Source of the DNA: an uncultured Blautia sp.
GTDB lineage: Bacteria > Bacillota > Clostridia > Lachnospirales > Lachnospiraceae
NCBI GenBank assembly: GCA_934424575.1
Contig: CAKRXU010000038.1
Span: forward strand, 1 to 25,010
Direction: 5' to 3'
Length of the DNA: 25,010 nt
The notes under the pieces were generated by a model, which had not been told where the DNA came from, searched no databases, and worked only from the letters and a program-made list of their open reading frames with translations. Below are positions 7,516-15,302 of the stretch, one piece after another. Within the stretch, counting starts at the first letter, position 1. Each line of letters begins with the position of its first letter. The position numbers and the translations under genes are program-made.

Positions 7516-8787
7516 ATGGAGAACAGACGAAAAAAAATCGGTATCATGGGAGGAACGTTTGATCCCATCCATGTCGGACATCTGATCCTTGGAGAGAAGG
7601 CATACGAACAGCTTGGACTTGACAAGATTTTATTTATGCCGGCCGGGAATCCTCCGCACAAGAGGAACCGTAAGGGAAGGGCATCTGATGAACAGAGAGT
7701 TGAGATGGTGAATCTGGCGATCCAGGGAAACCCGCACTTTGAACTTTCTCTGATCGAGATGAATGCAGAGGGATTTACCTATACCTATCGTACTCTGGAA
7801 ACTCTTAAGAAACAGAATCCGGATACGGATTATTACTTTATTATAGGAGCCGATTCTCTGTATAACTTTGCAACCTGGATGGAGCCTGCCCGGATCTGTC
7901 ATGCGTGTACGATCGTTGTTGCGACCAGAGATCACGTGCCTGTAAAAAATCTGGATCAGGAGATGACGTATCTCTCAAAGCAGTATGGAGGATGCTTTAT
8001 CCGACTGGAGACGCTCAATATCGACATTTCCAGTCAGCTTCTGCGTAAGTGGCATCAGGAAGACAAGAGTATCCGCTATTATGTGCCAGATGCAGTTGTA
8101 GATTATATTGAGGAGAATCAGATCTATCATCTGTCTGAGATGGTACCTGATCCGATTCCGACAGAGGGAGATAACGTAAAGATGGCAGATTATGATTTCA
8201 TAAAAATGCAGAAGAAACTGGCAAAATATCTTGATGAAGACCGCTATGCACATACCCTTGGTGTGATGTATACCTGCGCGTCCCTGGCGATGGTCCACGG
8301 ATATGACATCAAAGATGCACAGGCTGCAGGGCTTCTTCATGACAGTGCCAAATGCATTCCGAACAAGAAAAAGCTTAAGATGTGTGAAGAACATAAAATT
8401 TCGGTTACAGAGTTTGAAAAAACACATCCGTTTCTTCTTCATGCAAAATTAGGGGCATATGTTGCAGAAGTCAAGTATGGGATTAAGGATAAAGAGATCC
8501 TTTCTTCTATTACGTATCATACAACTGGAAGACCGGACATGTCTCTTCTGGAAAAGATCGTATATATCGCAGACTACATTGAGCCGGCGAGAAACAAAGC
8601 ACCAAACCTCACCAAAGTAAGAAAGCTTGCTTTTGAGGATCTGGATGAGTGCATGTACGAGATCCTCAAGGATACACTTTCCTACCTTGAAGAAAATCCG
8701 AAGGACGTCGATTCTGCAACAAAAGAAGCATTTGAATTTTACAGCGATTTGCATAACACCAGGTTTGGGGACAAAACACAGGCCTGA
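7516..8787 (+). CDS. nadD: NadD-YqeK fusion: nicotinate-nucleotide adenylyltransferase plus HD-domain Ap4A hydrolase
   Basis: A 423-residue two-enzyme fusion. Residues about 7-205 are NadD, which adenylates nicotinate mononucleotide to deamido-NAD: GGTFDPIHVGH (HxGH at 19-22), PAGNPPHK, IGADSLYNFATW and the ISSQLLR motif are present. Residues about 225-415 are a YqeK-type HD domain: H246 in RYAHTLGV, H275-D276 in LLHDSAK, then ITYHTTG and IVYIADYIEPAR. YqeK proteins are symmetrical Ap4A hydrolases. In Bacillus these are separate adjacent genes; here they form one open frame with a linker rich in Pro and acidic residues (about 208-220). The fusion could couple NAD synthesis to removal of a dinucleotide alarmone. 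The stop overlaps the ATG at 8787. Confidence 0.93.
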   Translation: MENRRKKIGIMGGTFDPIHVGHLILGEKAYEQLGLDKILFMPAGNPPHKRNRKGRASDEQRVEMVNLAIQGNPHFELSLIEMNAEGFTYTYRTLETLKKQNPDTDYYFIIGADSLYNFATWMEPARICHACTIVVATRDHVPVKNLDQEMTYLSKQYGGCFIRLETLNIDISSQLLRKWHQEDKSIRYYVPDAVVDYIEENQIYHLSEMVPDPIPTEGDNVKMADYDFIKMQKKLAKYLDEDRYAHTLGVMYTCASLAMVHGYDIKDAQAAGLLHDSAKCIPNKKKLKMCEEHKISVTEFEKTHPFLLHAKLGAYVAEVKYGIKDKEILSSITYHTTGRPDMSLLEKIVYIADYIEPARNKAPNLTKVRKLAFEDLDECMYEILKDTLSYLEENPKDVDSATKEAFEFYSDLHNTRFGDKTQA

Positions 8788-8807
8788 TGCAGAAAGGAAT
8801 AGAAGCT

Positions 8808-9164
8808 ATGAACAAAGAACTGGAAATGGTACGTCTTGCCTGCAAAGCAATGGATGAGAAGAAAGCACTTGATATCAAAGTGATCGACATCCATGAGGTT
8901 TCCGTGATCGCAGATTATTTTGTGATCGCAAGCGGAAGCAACTTAAATCAGGTACAGGCAATGGTAGACAACGTAGAGGAACAGCTCGGACGTGCCGGCT
9001 ATGAGCCGAAACAGGTCGAGGGAACAAGAGGTTCCAACTGGATCCTTATGGACTACGGCGATCTGATCATCCATGTATTTGATGAGGAAAACCGTCTTTT
9101 CTATGATCTGGAGAGAATCTGGAGAGATGGAAAAGAAGTCGATGTGGAAGAGTTTTTGAAATAA
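8808..9164 (+). CDS. rsfS: Ribosomal silencing factor RsfS
   Basis: A 118-residue RsfS (YbeB/YqeL), which binds L14 on the large subunit, blocks subunit joining and slows translation in starvation. The family core is clear: DIKVIDIHEVSVIADYFVIASG, then EGTRGSNWILMDYGDLIIHVF and YDLERIWRDG. I place the start at ATG 8808, nine bases after AAAGGA at 8793-8798. ATG 8787, which overlaps the previous stop, has no such signal but would add seven residues. Order nadD-yqeK-rsfS is conserved in Firmicutes. Confidence 0.95.
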   Translation: MNKELEMVRLACKAMDEKKALDIKVIDIHEVSVIADYFVIASGSNLNQVQAMVDNVEEQLGRAGYEPKQVEGTRGSNWILMDYGDLIIHVFDEENRLFYDLERIWRDGKEVDVEEFLK

Positions 9165-9190
9165 TTTACCATAAATATATTATGTAAACT
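9163..9190 (+). other. Second dif-like sequence, perfect XerD-type right arm
   Basis: The right arm TTATGTAAACT at 9180-9190 is identical to that at 4586-4596 and to the B. subtilis dif XerD arm as I remember it. Centre AATATA; left arm AATTTACCATA, which becomes a 10/11 inverted match to the right arm if one C is removed. It starts inside the rsfS stop codon and precedes the terminator. The left arm is less convincing than in the first copy. Confidence 0.35.
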
Positions 9191-9198
9191 TTCACTGC

Positions 9199-9255
9199 AA
9201 AAAAGAAGCAGCGCCCTATGTCATTACAAAAATGATAAGAGCACTGCTTCTTTTT
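9199..9255. terminator. Bidirectional intrinsic terminator between rsfS and lexA
   Basis: AAAAAGAAGCAG ending at 9211 pairs with CTGCTTCTTTTT at 9244-9255, and the stem extends inward with CGC/GCA and TCATT/AATGA. A-rich and T-rich flanks on each side make it usable on both strands, as expected between convergent genes. Confidence 0.9.
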
Positions 9256-9272
9256 GATCATATACATATTAT

Positions 9273-9893
9273 TTACTGAAAGAAGCGAAATACACCGAAT
9301 ACCTTACCAAGGATCTGAAGATTGTCCTGAACAATAATTGGATCCATGGAGTCGTTCTCCGGCTGCAGACGATAGTAGCCATCTTCTCTGTAAAAAGTCT
9401 TTACGGTGGCAGAATCCTCAACGAGGGCTACCACGATATCACCATTCTCAGCAGAAGTCTGCTGCTTCACGAGGACCTGGTCTCCGTCAAAGATCCCGGC
9501 ATTGATCATACTGTCACCCTTGACACGAAGCATGAAACTCTGTTCATTCGGCATGAATTCTGCCGGAACAGGGAAATAAGTTTCGATATTCTCTACTGCA
9601 AGGATCGGCTGTCCTGCGGCTACAGTGCCGACGAGAGGGACATTGACCACTTCTCTGCGGACGAGATTAAAATTGTCATCAATGATCTCGATCGCTCTTG
9701 GCTTGGTTGCATCTCTGCGGATATAGCCGTTCTTCTCGAGCGCTTCGAGATGAGAATGTACAGAAGATGTGGATTTCAGATGGACTGCTTCACAAATTTC
9801 TCTTACGGCAGGAGGGAAGCCTCTGTTCAGGATCTCGTTTTTGATATAATCCAGAATCTCCTGCTGTTTTTTACTGATTCTGCCATAAGCCAT
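9273..9893 (-). CDS. lexA: SOS repressor LexA
   Basis: A 206-residue LexA, the repressor of the DNA-damage regulon, which cleaves itself when RecA filaments form. The N-terminal winged helix spans about 1-70 (KKQQEILDYIKNEILNRGFPP, STSSVHSHLEALEKNGYI). The cleavage site is A93-G94 in GTVAAGQP. The catalytic dyad is S128 in KGDSMINAG and K165 in ATVKTF. The start is the ATG at 9893, with GGAGG seven bases upstream; the open frame continues further back only because stops are missing. Promoter and a LexA box lie directly upstream, so autoregulation is expected. Confidence 0.97.
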   Translation of the reverse strand: MAYGRISKKQQEILDYIKNEILNRGFPPAVREICEAVHLKSTSSVHSHLEALEKNGYIRRDATKPRAIEIIDDNFNLVRREVVNVPLVGTVAAGQPILAVENIETYFPVPAEFMPNEQSFMLRVKGDSMINAGIFDGDQVLVKQQTSAENGDIVVALVEDSATVKTFYREDGYYRLQPENDSMDPIIVQDNLQILGKVFGVFRFFQ

Positions 9894-9936
9894 AAATATA
9901 CCTCCGGATTCACGATACTTTATTATATACGAATCT

Positions 9937-9965
9937 ATTATATCATAGTTCCTGAAAAATAGCAA
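9937..9965 (-). promoter_or_regulatory. lexA promoter
   Basis: On the minus strand TTGCTA (9965-9960) and TATAAT (9942-9937) are 17 bases apart, with TGA directly before the -10 box giving an extended -10 element. It lies 44 bases from the lexA start. Confidence 0.75.
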
Positions 9966-9975
9966 ACAGATATTC

Positions 9976-9989
9976 GGAAAGTACGTTCG
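9976..9989 (-). promoter_or_regulatory. LexA operator (Cheo-type SOS box)
   Basis: The minus-strand sequence CGAACGTACTTTCC matches the Gram-positive SOS box CGAACRNRYGTTYC at 13 of 14 positions. It sits 10 bases upstream of the lexA -35 box and 37 bases before the -35 box of the divergent gene, so it could affect either promoter. Confidence 0.75.
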
Positions 9990-10026
9990 AAAATCGCATG
10001 AAGAATAAGAAAATGACGGCTTTTTC

Positions 10027-10055
10027 TTGTCATCATAGGAGGAAAATGGTACAAT
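10027..10055 (+). promoter_or_regulatory. Promoter for the HlyD-like / yggS / sepF operon
   Basis: TTGTCA at 10027-10032 and TACAAT at 10050-10055 with a 17-base spacer and TGG just before the -10 box. The next gene starts 44 bases downstream. Confidence 0.7.
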
Positions 10056-10099
10056 AGTTGGGTGCAAAATATAAAGATTGATATAAAGGGGGCATTTTT

Positions 10100-11509
10100 T
10101 TGCCTGATAATCAGAAAAATTCAGGAAATCGTTCAAACTTTCCTGCCAGGATCCGGAGGATTTTTAGTCTGAATATTGGTACGATGTTGTTTGGATGTCT
10201 TTTAATTTATATGCTGTTCAGCGCAGTCCTTTATCTGACATCTACGCATATTGAATCTTATCTGGTCATTACAGGGCCGCTGTCACGAAATGAAACCTAT
10301 ACAGGGCTTGCAATCCGGGAGGAGACTGTCCATCAGGCGGAATCTGATGGATATGCCAGCTATTATGCGCGTGAAGGAACGAAGATCAATGCGAATGGAA
10401 TCGTTTATGGTATCAGTGGTACGCAGCCTTCTGAAAATACGACAGAACTGAGTGCCGAACAGATGTCACGGATACGAAGCAATATGCTCAGTTTTTCCAA
10501 GGGCTTTAATTCCAGTAATTTTAACAGTACATATAGTTTCAAATATGAGCTGGAAGGAGATATCCTTCAGTATGCAGCCGTTCCAGGAAGTGATTCTTCT
10601 GATGGAGCATCTGCTCTGTCTTATGCCGGACAGACATTCAGCAGAGCAGATTCTGATGGTATTGTGCTGTATTCTGTAGACGGATATGAGAGCAAGACAA
10701 TTGATTCTCTGACAGCGCAGGATTTTGATCAGAACGCATACCAGGAGACAGACCTTAAGAAACAGGGAACCGTGAATGCCGGTGACAATATGTATACACT
10801 GGTGACAGATGAGAGATGGAGCCTTCTGATCCCGCTCAGTGACAAACAGGTTGCAAAACTTAAGAACCGGACTTCGGTGCGTGTGAAATTTCTGAAGGAT
10901 GGTATGACGCAGAGTGGTGATTTCAGTATTGTAGAGATTGACAAAGCGAAATATGGCAAGATCGACTTTAACAAAGGGCTCATACGCTATGCATCTGACC
11001 GTTTCCTTGAGATCGAGCTGGTAACAAATACAACAACAGGGCTTAAGATCCCGTTGTCTTCGGTTGTGACAAAGGAATTTTACAAGATTCCGGAAGCTTA
11101 TCTGACATCGGATGAGGACCAGGGAACTGGTATAATGATCCAGAAGACAGGCAAAGGCGGCAGTATTTCTCAGACGTTTGTCAAAGCTACGATTTATGGA
11201 GAGGACAAACAGAAATCAGCAGATGGAAAATCTGAGGAAAGTATTTATTATATTGATATGAGTAATTTCAAAGAGGGCGATGTTGCAGTCAATCCGGAAG
11301 ATCAGAGCAAGTACACGATCCAGGAAGTGGGAGTGCTGGAAGGTACTTACTGTATTAATCAGGGATACGCTGTATTTCGCCGAATTGAGATTGAAGATCA
11401 GAATGAAGAGTATGCGATCATATCCAAGGACACCAGATATGGACTGTCCCGATACGATCATATTGTAAGGAACGCCGATAAGGTAGATGAACAGGAAATT
11501 TTATATTAA
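10100..11509 (+). CDS. HlyD-like single-pass membrane protein in the division cluster
   Basis: A 469-residue protein with a basic N-terminal tail (about 1-22), one transmembrane helix at about 26-47 and a large extracytoplasmic part. The region near 55-100 (ESYLVITGPLSRNETYTGLAIREETVHQAESDGYASYYAREGTKINANGIVYGI) has the look of an HlyD/biotinyl-lipoyl-like adaptor hairpin (broken here only by wording), and similar proteins before yggS-sepF in Clostridia are annotated as HlyD-family adaptors. A middle segment rich in Ser and Asp may be flexible. No partner transporter is nearby; its place before yggS and sepF suggests a cell-envelope or division role instead. The start is TTG 10100, supported by AAAGGGGG seven bases upstream. 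Specific function unknown. Confidence 0.7.
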   Translation: MPDNQKNSGNRSNFPARIRRIFSLNIGTMLFGCLLIYMLFSAVLYLTSTHIESYLVITGPLSRNETYTGLAIREETVHQAESDGYASYYAREGTKINANGIVYGISGTQPSENTTELSAEQMSRIRSNMLSFSKGFNSSNFNSTYSFKYELEGDILQYAAVPGSDSSDGASALSYAGQTFSRADSDGIVLYSVDGYESKTIDSLTAQDFDQNAYQETDLKKQGTVNAGDNMYTLVTDERWSLLIPLSDKQVAKLKNRTSVRVKFLKDGMTQSGDFSIVEIDKAKYGKIDFNKGLIRYASDRFLEIELVTNTTTGLKIPLSSVVTKEFYKIPEAYLTSDEDQGTGIMIQKTGKGGSISQTFVKATIYGEDKQKSADGKSEESIYYIDMSNFKEGDVAVNPEDQSKYTIQEVGVLEGTYCINQGYAVFRRIEIEDQNEEYAIISKDTRYGLSRYDHIVRNADKVDEQEILY

Positions 11510-11537
11510 GATGCAGAATTAAAGGAGGCTGATATTT

Positions 11538-12245
11538 ATGGTAACAGAAAATCTGAACCAGGTCAGAAAAAATATTGAAGAAGCATGCAAAGCAGTGGGA
11601 CGTGATCCAAAAGAAGTTACTTTGATCGCTGTCAGCAAGACAAAACCAGTACCGATGCTTAAAGAAGCCTATGATGCAGGTGCGAGAGTTTTTGGTGAAA
11701 ATAAAGTACAGGAGATCACAGATAAATATCCACAGCTTCCGGATGATATCCAGTGGCATATGATCGGACACCTCCAGAGAAATAAGGTAAAATATATCGT
11801 AGATAAAGTTGCACTGATCCATTCTGTAGATTCTTTGAGACTGGCAGAGACGATTGAACAGGAAGCAGCCAAGCATGATGTATGTGTACCGATCCTTCTG
11901 GAAGTCAATGTGGCACAAGAAGAAACAAAATTCGGACTTAAAGTCAAAGAAGTTCTTCCATTAGTGGAATCTATTTCGAGATTTCCGCATATAAAGATAC
12001 AGGGGCTTATGACAATTGCTCCTTATGTACAAAATCCAGAAGAAAATCGTCCGATATTCCGTCAATTAAAGAAATTAAGTGTTGACATTGCGGCGAAAAA
12101 CATTAATAATGTTACTATGAGTGTTTTAAGCATGGGTATGACTGGAGATTATCAGGTCGCTGTGCAGGAGGGCGCTACAATGGTGCGTGTTGGAACTGGA
12201 ATATTTGGTGAACGAGATTATTCGAAACAGGCACAGGACAAATAA
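11538..12245 (+). CDS. yggS: YggS/PLPBP family pyridoxal phosphate-binding protein
   Basis: A 235-residue PLP homeostasis protein (YggS/YlmE/PROSC). It has a single barrel domain that binds PLP but has no proven catalytic activity. The PLP lysine lies in VTLIAVSKTKP near residue 34. Other signatures are ARVFGENKVQE, WHMIGHLQRNK, ILLEVNVAQEETKFG and LSMGMTGDYQVAVQEGATMVRVGTGIFG. The Shine-Dalgarno AAAGGAGG at 11521-11528 is strong. Position before sepF follows the Gram-positive ylmE-sepF-ylmG-ylmH order; ylmG is missing here. Confidence 0.95.
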   Translation: MVTENLNQVRKNIEEACKAVGRDPKEVTLIAVSKTKPVPMLKEAYDAGARVFGENKVQEITDKYPQLPDDIQWHMIGHLQRNKVKYIVDKVALIHSVDSLRLAETIEQEAAKHDVCVPILLEVNVAQEETKFGLKVKEVLPLVESISRFPHIKIQGLMTIAPYVQNPEENRPIFRQLKKLSVDIAAKNINNVTMSVLSMGMTGDYQVAVQEGATMVRVGTGIFGERDYSKQAQDK

Positions 12246-12259
12246 GATGGGAGATTATA

Positions 12260-12907
12260 ATGGGCGTTTTAGATAAACTTTTGGACGTTGTAAAGCTGAA
12301 TGATGATTATGACGATGATGATTTCTTCGATGAAGACATCCTGGATGAGGAAGAGGATGACTTTCTGGATGACGATGAAGAAGATGAAAAACCTGTAAAG
12401 AAATTTTTCCAGAAATTTGGTAAGAAAAAAGAAGATGATTTTCTGGACGACGAGGAAGATGAAGTTGAGGAAGAGCCAGTGAAGGCTGAACCGAAACAGT
12501 CTGCACCAAAGCAGACCTTCAGAGCATCTTCTGCACCGAGACAGGAGAAGCCGGTCCGTACTTCATCCAAGATCACACCGATGAGAAGCAGCAGAAGAGC
12601 AAGCGGCGCTCCGGTAAATATGGAAGTATGCGTTATCAAGCCATCTTCTATGGAAGATACCCGTGAGATCGCAGATACTCTGGTTGAGAGATCTACCGTT
12701 ATCCTGAATCTGGAGGGGATCGATGTTGAGCTTGCACAGAGGATCATTGATTTTACATCTGGTGCATGTTATTCTCTTGGCGGAAGCCTTCAGAAGGTAT
12801 CCAGTTATATTTTCATCCTCGGACCAGATGGTGTAGATATCACAGGAGATCTTCAGAATATTCTTGGAGGCTCTTCTTCCACCCAGTCTGTAAGAGCAGG
12901 TTATTGA
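12260..12907 (+). CDS. sepF: Cell division protein SepF with an expanded acidic linker
   Basis: A 215-residue SepF, the membrane anchor and bundling factor for FtsZ at the septum. The N-terminal MGVLDKLLDVVKL is the amphipathic membrane-binding helix. The C-terminal domain (about 120-205: VCVIKPSSMEDTREIADTL, then VILNLEG, AQRIIDFTSGACYSLGGSLQKVSSYIFILGP) is the conserved SepF core. Between them lies a long linker with runs of Asp and Glu and an internal repeat: EDDFLDD..EEDE..PVK occurs at about 31-46 and again at 58-74. B. subtilis SepF has about 150 residues, so the linker accounts for the extra length. GGGAG is six bases before the ATG. Confidence 0.95.
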   Translation: MGVLDKLLDVVKLNDDYDDDDFFDEDILDEEEDDFLDDDEEDEKPVKKFFQKFGKKKEDDFLDDEEDEVEEEPVKAEPKQSAPKQTFRASSAPRQEKPVRTSSKITPMRSSRRASGAPVNMEVCVIKPSSMEDTREIADTLVERSTVILNLEGIDVELAQRIIDFTSGACYSLGGSLQKVSSYIFILGPDGVDITGDLQNILGGSSSTQSVRAGY

Positions 12908-12912
12908 TAAAC

Positions 12913-13665
12913 ATGGAAAAAGAAGAATTTTTCATTAAGAGAATCCGGGAACTGGCAAATCTCTCCTATCGGAGGGATATTGTCACATTTTCGGATTTCC
13001 TTAATTTAAACGAACAAAATATCGTAAACAACCGAAAGAATCAGATTCCTGGTGTAGTGACGGAATGCTTCGGCGGTTATGAGCAAGCAGAGCGTCAGAT
13101 GATAGCGTTTCATCCTGATGCTCTTACTTTTACCTGGGAATATCCGATCACCTGTCTTAAGGTCGAGCCGAAGGCCAGGAAATTCTCAGAGGACCTGGGT
13201 CACAGGGATTATCTGGGGGCAGTTTTAAACCTTGGGATCGATCGTTCCGTGATCGGGGATATTCTGATCCAGGAACATACGGCCTGGATCTTCTGCCACA
13301 ACAAGATCGCAGATTTTCTTGTGGACAATCTAGACCGGATCCGTCATACTGCGGTGAAGGTTTCTGTTGTGGACAACCCGGAGCATTATCCGGAACCACA
13401 GTTTGCACTTGTCACAGGAACCTGTTCTTCCGTACGTCTGGATGCGCTGATCGCACTTGCTTTTCAGGCTTCCAGAAGCAGTATGGTTTCTTTTATCGAG
13501 AACGGGCAGGTTTTTGTAAATGGCAAACTGATCACTTCCAATGGCTACGAGCCGAAGGAAGGGGATATCATATCAGTCCGCGGAAAGGGCCGTTTTATCT
13601 TTGACGGAGTTTCCCGGCAGACAAAAAAGGGACGGAACAGTGTGAAGCTGCGCCGTTATCAGTAA
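12913..13665 (+). CDS. ylmH: YlmH-type S4-domain RNA-binding protein
   Basis: A 250-residue YlmH homologue. YlmH binds ribosomes and RNA and has been linked to rescue of stalled 50S particles; its gene sits in the sepF division cluster of many Gram-positives. The N-terminal part contains FSDFLN and the FGGYEQAERQMIAFHPD motif; the middle DYLGAVLNLGIDRSVIGDI is typical; the C-terminal S4 domain starts near 180 (SSVRLDALIALAFQASRSS, VFVNGKLIT, EGDIISVRGKGRF). ATG 12913 begins five bases after the sepF stop; earlier in-frame starts lie inside sepF. No strong Shine-Dalgarno is visible, so translation may depend on coupling. Confidence 0.92.
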   Translation: MEKEEFFIKRIRELANLSYRRDIVTFSDFLNLNEQNIVNNRKNQIPGVVTECFGGYEQAERQMIAFHPDALTFTWEYPITCLKVEPKARKFSEDLGHRDYLGAVLNLGIDRSVIGDILIQEHTAWIFCHNKIADFLVDNLDRIRHTAVKVSVVDNPEHYPEPQFALVTGTCSSVRLDALIALAFQASRSSMVSFIENGQVFVNGKLITSNGYEPKEGDIISVRGKGRFIFDGVSRQTKKGRNSVKLRRYQ

Positions 13666-13683
13666 ATCACAGAGGAGGCAGAC

Positions 13684-14775
13684 ATGGCAGAAGAAATTTT
13701 ACAGGTAAAAAGAAATGGGGATTTTTATTATCCGATCTATTTTGAAGAGGGATTTGACAGACTTGCAGACGCGATCCGTACAGAGGGACTGGAAGGACGA
13801 AATCTCTGTATTGTGACAGACACCCATGTGGAACCTCTTTATGCGGAGAAAGTAAAGCGTGTTCTTACGCAGGTTGCGTCCAGAGTCTCTGTCTTTGTCT
13901 TTGAGGCAGGTGAGAGAAACAAGAACCTGAACACGGTGCAGCAGTTATACAAGGCACTGATCGAGAACCAGCTTGACCGCAAGAGTCTTGTGGTTGCGCT
14001 TGGCGGCGGTGTGGTAGGCGATCTCTCCGGATTTGGAGCAGCGACGTATCTCCGCGGCATTGATTTTATCCAGATCCCGACAACACTTCTCTCTCAGGTA
14101 GACAGCAGTGTAGGCGGCAAGACAGGTGTAGACCTTGACCAGTACAAAAACATGGTTGGAGCTTTTCATCAGCCGCGCCTTGTCTATATGAACATGAATA
14201 CGCTGAAATCTCTCCCAGCGGTAGAGTTTGCCTGCGGAATGGGGGAAGTACTTAAGACAGGGCTGATCTGTGATGCGGATTTTTATGAATATGTGCTTGC
14301 AAACCATGAGGCGATCCGTACCCTCGATACTGCTGCCCTGGCAAAAATGATCCGACGCTGCTGTGAAATCAAGGCCGGTGTTGTAGAGCGTGATCCGAAG
14401 GAGCAGGGAGAACGCGCACTTCTGAATCTTGGTCATACTGTGGGACATGCAGTGGAGAAGCTCAAGGATTTCCAGCTGCTGCACGGACAGTGCGTTGCGA
14501 TCGGACTTGTGGCCGCTGCCTATATTTCCTGGAAGAGAGATCTTCTCACAGAAGCGGAATATAACAGGATCAGAGAAGGCTGCCTTCTTTATGATCTTCC
14601 TGTCAGCGCAGAGGGACTTGACGAGGCAGCAGTCCTTGCGGCCACCAAGAAGGACAAGAAGATGGAACAGGGACAGATCAAATTTGTGCTGATGAAGGGA
14701 ATCGGAAGCAGCTTTATTGACCGTTCTGTAAGTGATGAGGAATTGCTGGAGGGAATCAGGGAGATCCTTAAATGA
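13684..14775 (+). CDS. aroB: 3-dehydroquinate synthase
   Basis: A 363-residue AroB, which closes DAHP to 3-dehydroquinate in the shikimate pathway using NAD and a divalent metal. NAD-binding GGGVVGDLSGFGA and the substrate region QIPTTLLSQVDSSVGGKTGVD are intact. Metal ligands are visible as E in GEVLKTGLI, H in LLNLGHTVGHAVE and H in LLHGQCVAIG. The start is preceded by GAGGAGG at 13672-13677. The stop overlaps the lspA start by four bases (ATGA). An unlinked aro gene in a division/lipoprotein cluster is ordinary for Lachnospiraceae-like operons. Confidence 0.96.
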   Translation: MAEEILQVKRNGDFYYPIYFEEGFDRLADAIRTEGLEGRNLCIVTDTHVEPLYAEKVKRVLTQVASRVSVFVFEAGERNKNLNTVQQLYKALIENQLDRKSLVVALGGGVVGDLSGFGAATYLRGIDFIQIPTTLLSQVDSSVGGKTGVDLDQYKNMVGAFHQPRLVYMNMNTLKSLPAVEFACGMGEVLKTGLICDADFYEYVLANHEAIRTLDTAALAKMIRRCCEIKAGVVERDPKEQGERALLNLGHTVGHAVEKLKDFQLLHGQCVAIGLVAAAYISWKRDLLTEAEYNRIREGCLLYDLPVSAEGLDEAAVLAATKKDKKMEQGQIKFVLMKGIGSSFIDRSVSDEELLEGIREILK

Positions 14776-15299
14776 AAAAACAGGATACATTTCACACAGG
14801 AAGGACTGCAATTCTATGGAGCGGTCTGATCCTTGTACTGATTTTGCTGGATCAGCTCGCGAAGCATGAAGCGCTCCTGCACCTGAAGGATCACAGTAGT
14901 ATCTCGCTGATACCAGGCGTGCTGGAACTTGCTTATGTAGAGAACCGCGGCATGGCGTTTGGCATGCTGGAAGGCAGACAGTTTTTATTTGTCGGCATGT
15001 GTGTGATATTCTGCATTGCACTGATCTGCATCTTTGTCAGGATACCGAAGAACAGATATTATCTTCCCCTGCTGCTTACAGGAGCAGTACTGTTTGGCGG
15101 GGCAGCAGGGAACTTTATTGACCGGCTGTTCCGTGGATATGTGGTGGATTTTATCTATTTTTCCCTGATCGATTTTCCTGTGTTTAATATTGCGGATATC
15201 TATGTGGTATGCGGCGGGATCGTGCTGGTGCTTCTGGTAGTCTTTAAATATAAGGATGAAGACTTTGCATTCCTGAATTCGAAGATAAAGGATAAATGA
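14772..15299 (+). CDS. lspA: Lipoprotein signal peptidase (signal peptidase II)
   Basis: A 175-residue integral membrane aspartyl protease that cleaves signal peptides from prolipoproteins after lipidation. Four hydrophobic helices are visible at about 15-29, 70-90, 97-113 and 136-158. The catalytic aspartates are D117 in GNFIDR and D142 in FNIADIY, and the ENRGMAFG motif is present. The basic C-terminal tail ends KIKDK. It is translationally coupled to aroB by an ATGA overlap and is followed directly by rluD, the usual lspA-rluD pairing. Confidence 0.96.
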   Translation: MKKQDTFHTGRTAILWSGLILVLILLDQLAKHEALLHLKDHSSISLIPGVLELAYVENRGMAFGMLEGRQFLFVGMCVIFCIALICIFVRIPKNRYYLPLLLTGAVLFGGAAGNFIDRLFRGYVVDFIYFSLIDFPVFNIADIYVVCGGIVLVLLVVFKYKDEDFAFLNSKIKDK

Positions 15300-15302
15300 T
15301 CT

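Noticed and set aside
9894..10136. N-terminal extension of the lexA frame on the minus strand
   Set aside because: It would cover the promoter, the LexA box and the divergent gene's start; LexA proteins begin at MAYGRISKKQ, which has its own GGAGG.
12766..12912. Longer start for the ylmH frame
   Set aside because: It lies inside the conserved SepF core in another frame and does not resemble YlmH.
13945..15021. 358-codon minus-strand frame opposite aroB and lspA
   Set aside because: It is a shadow of two certain genes; its product has no recognisable domain and an unnatural Cys/His-rich composition.
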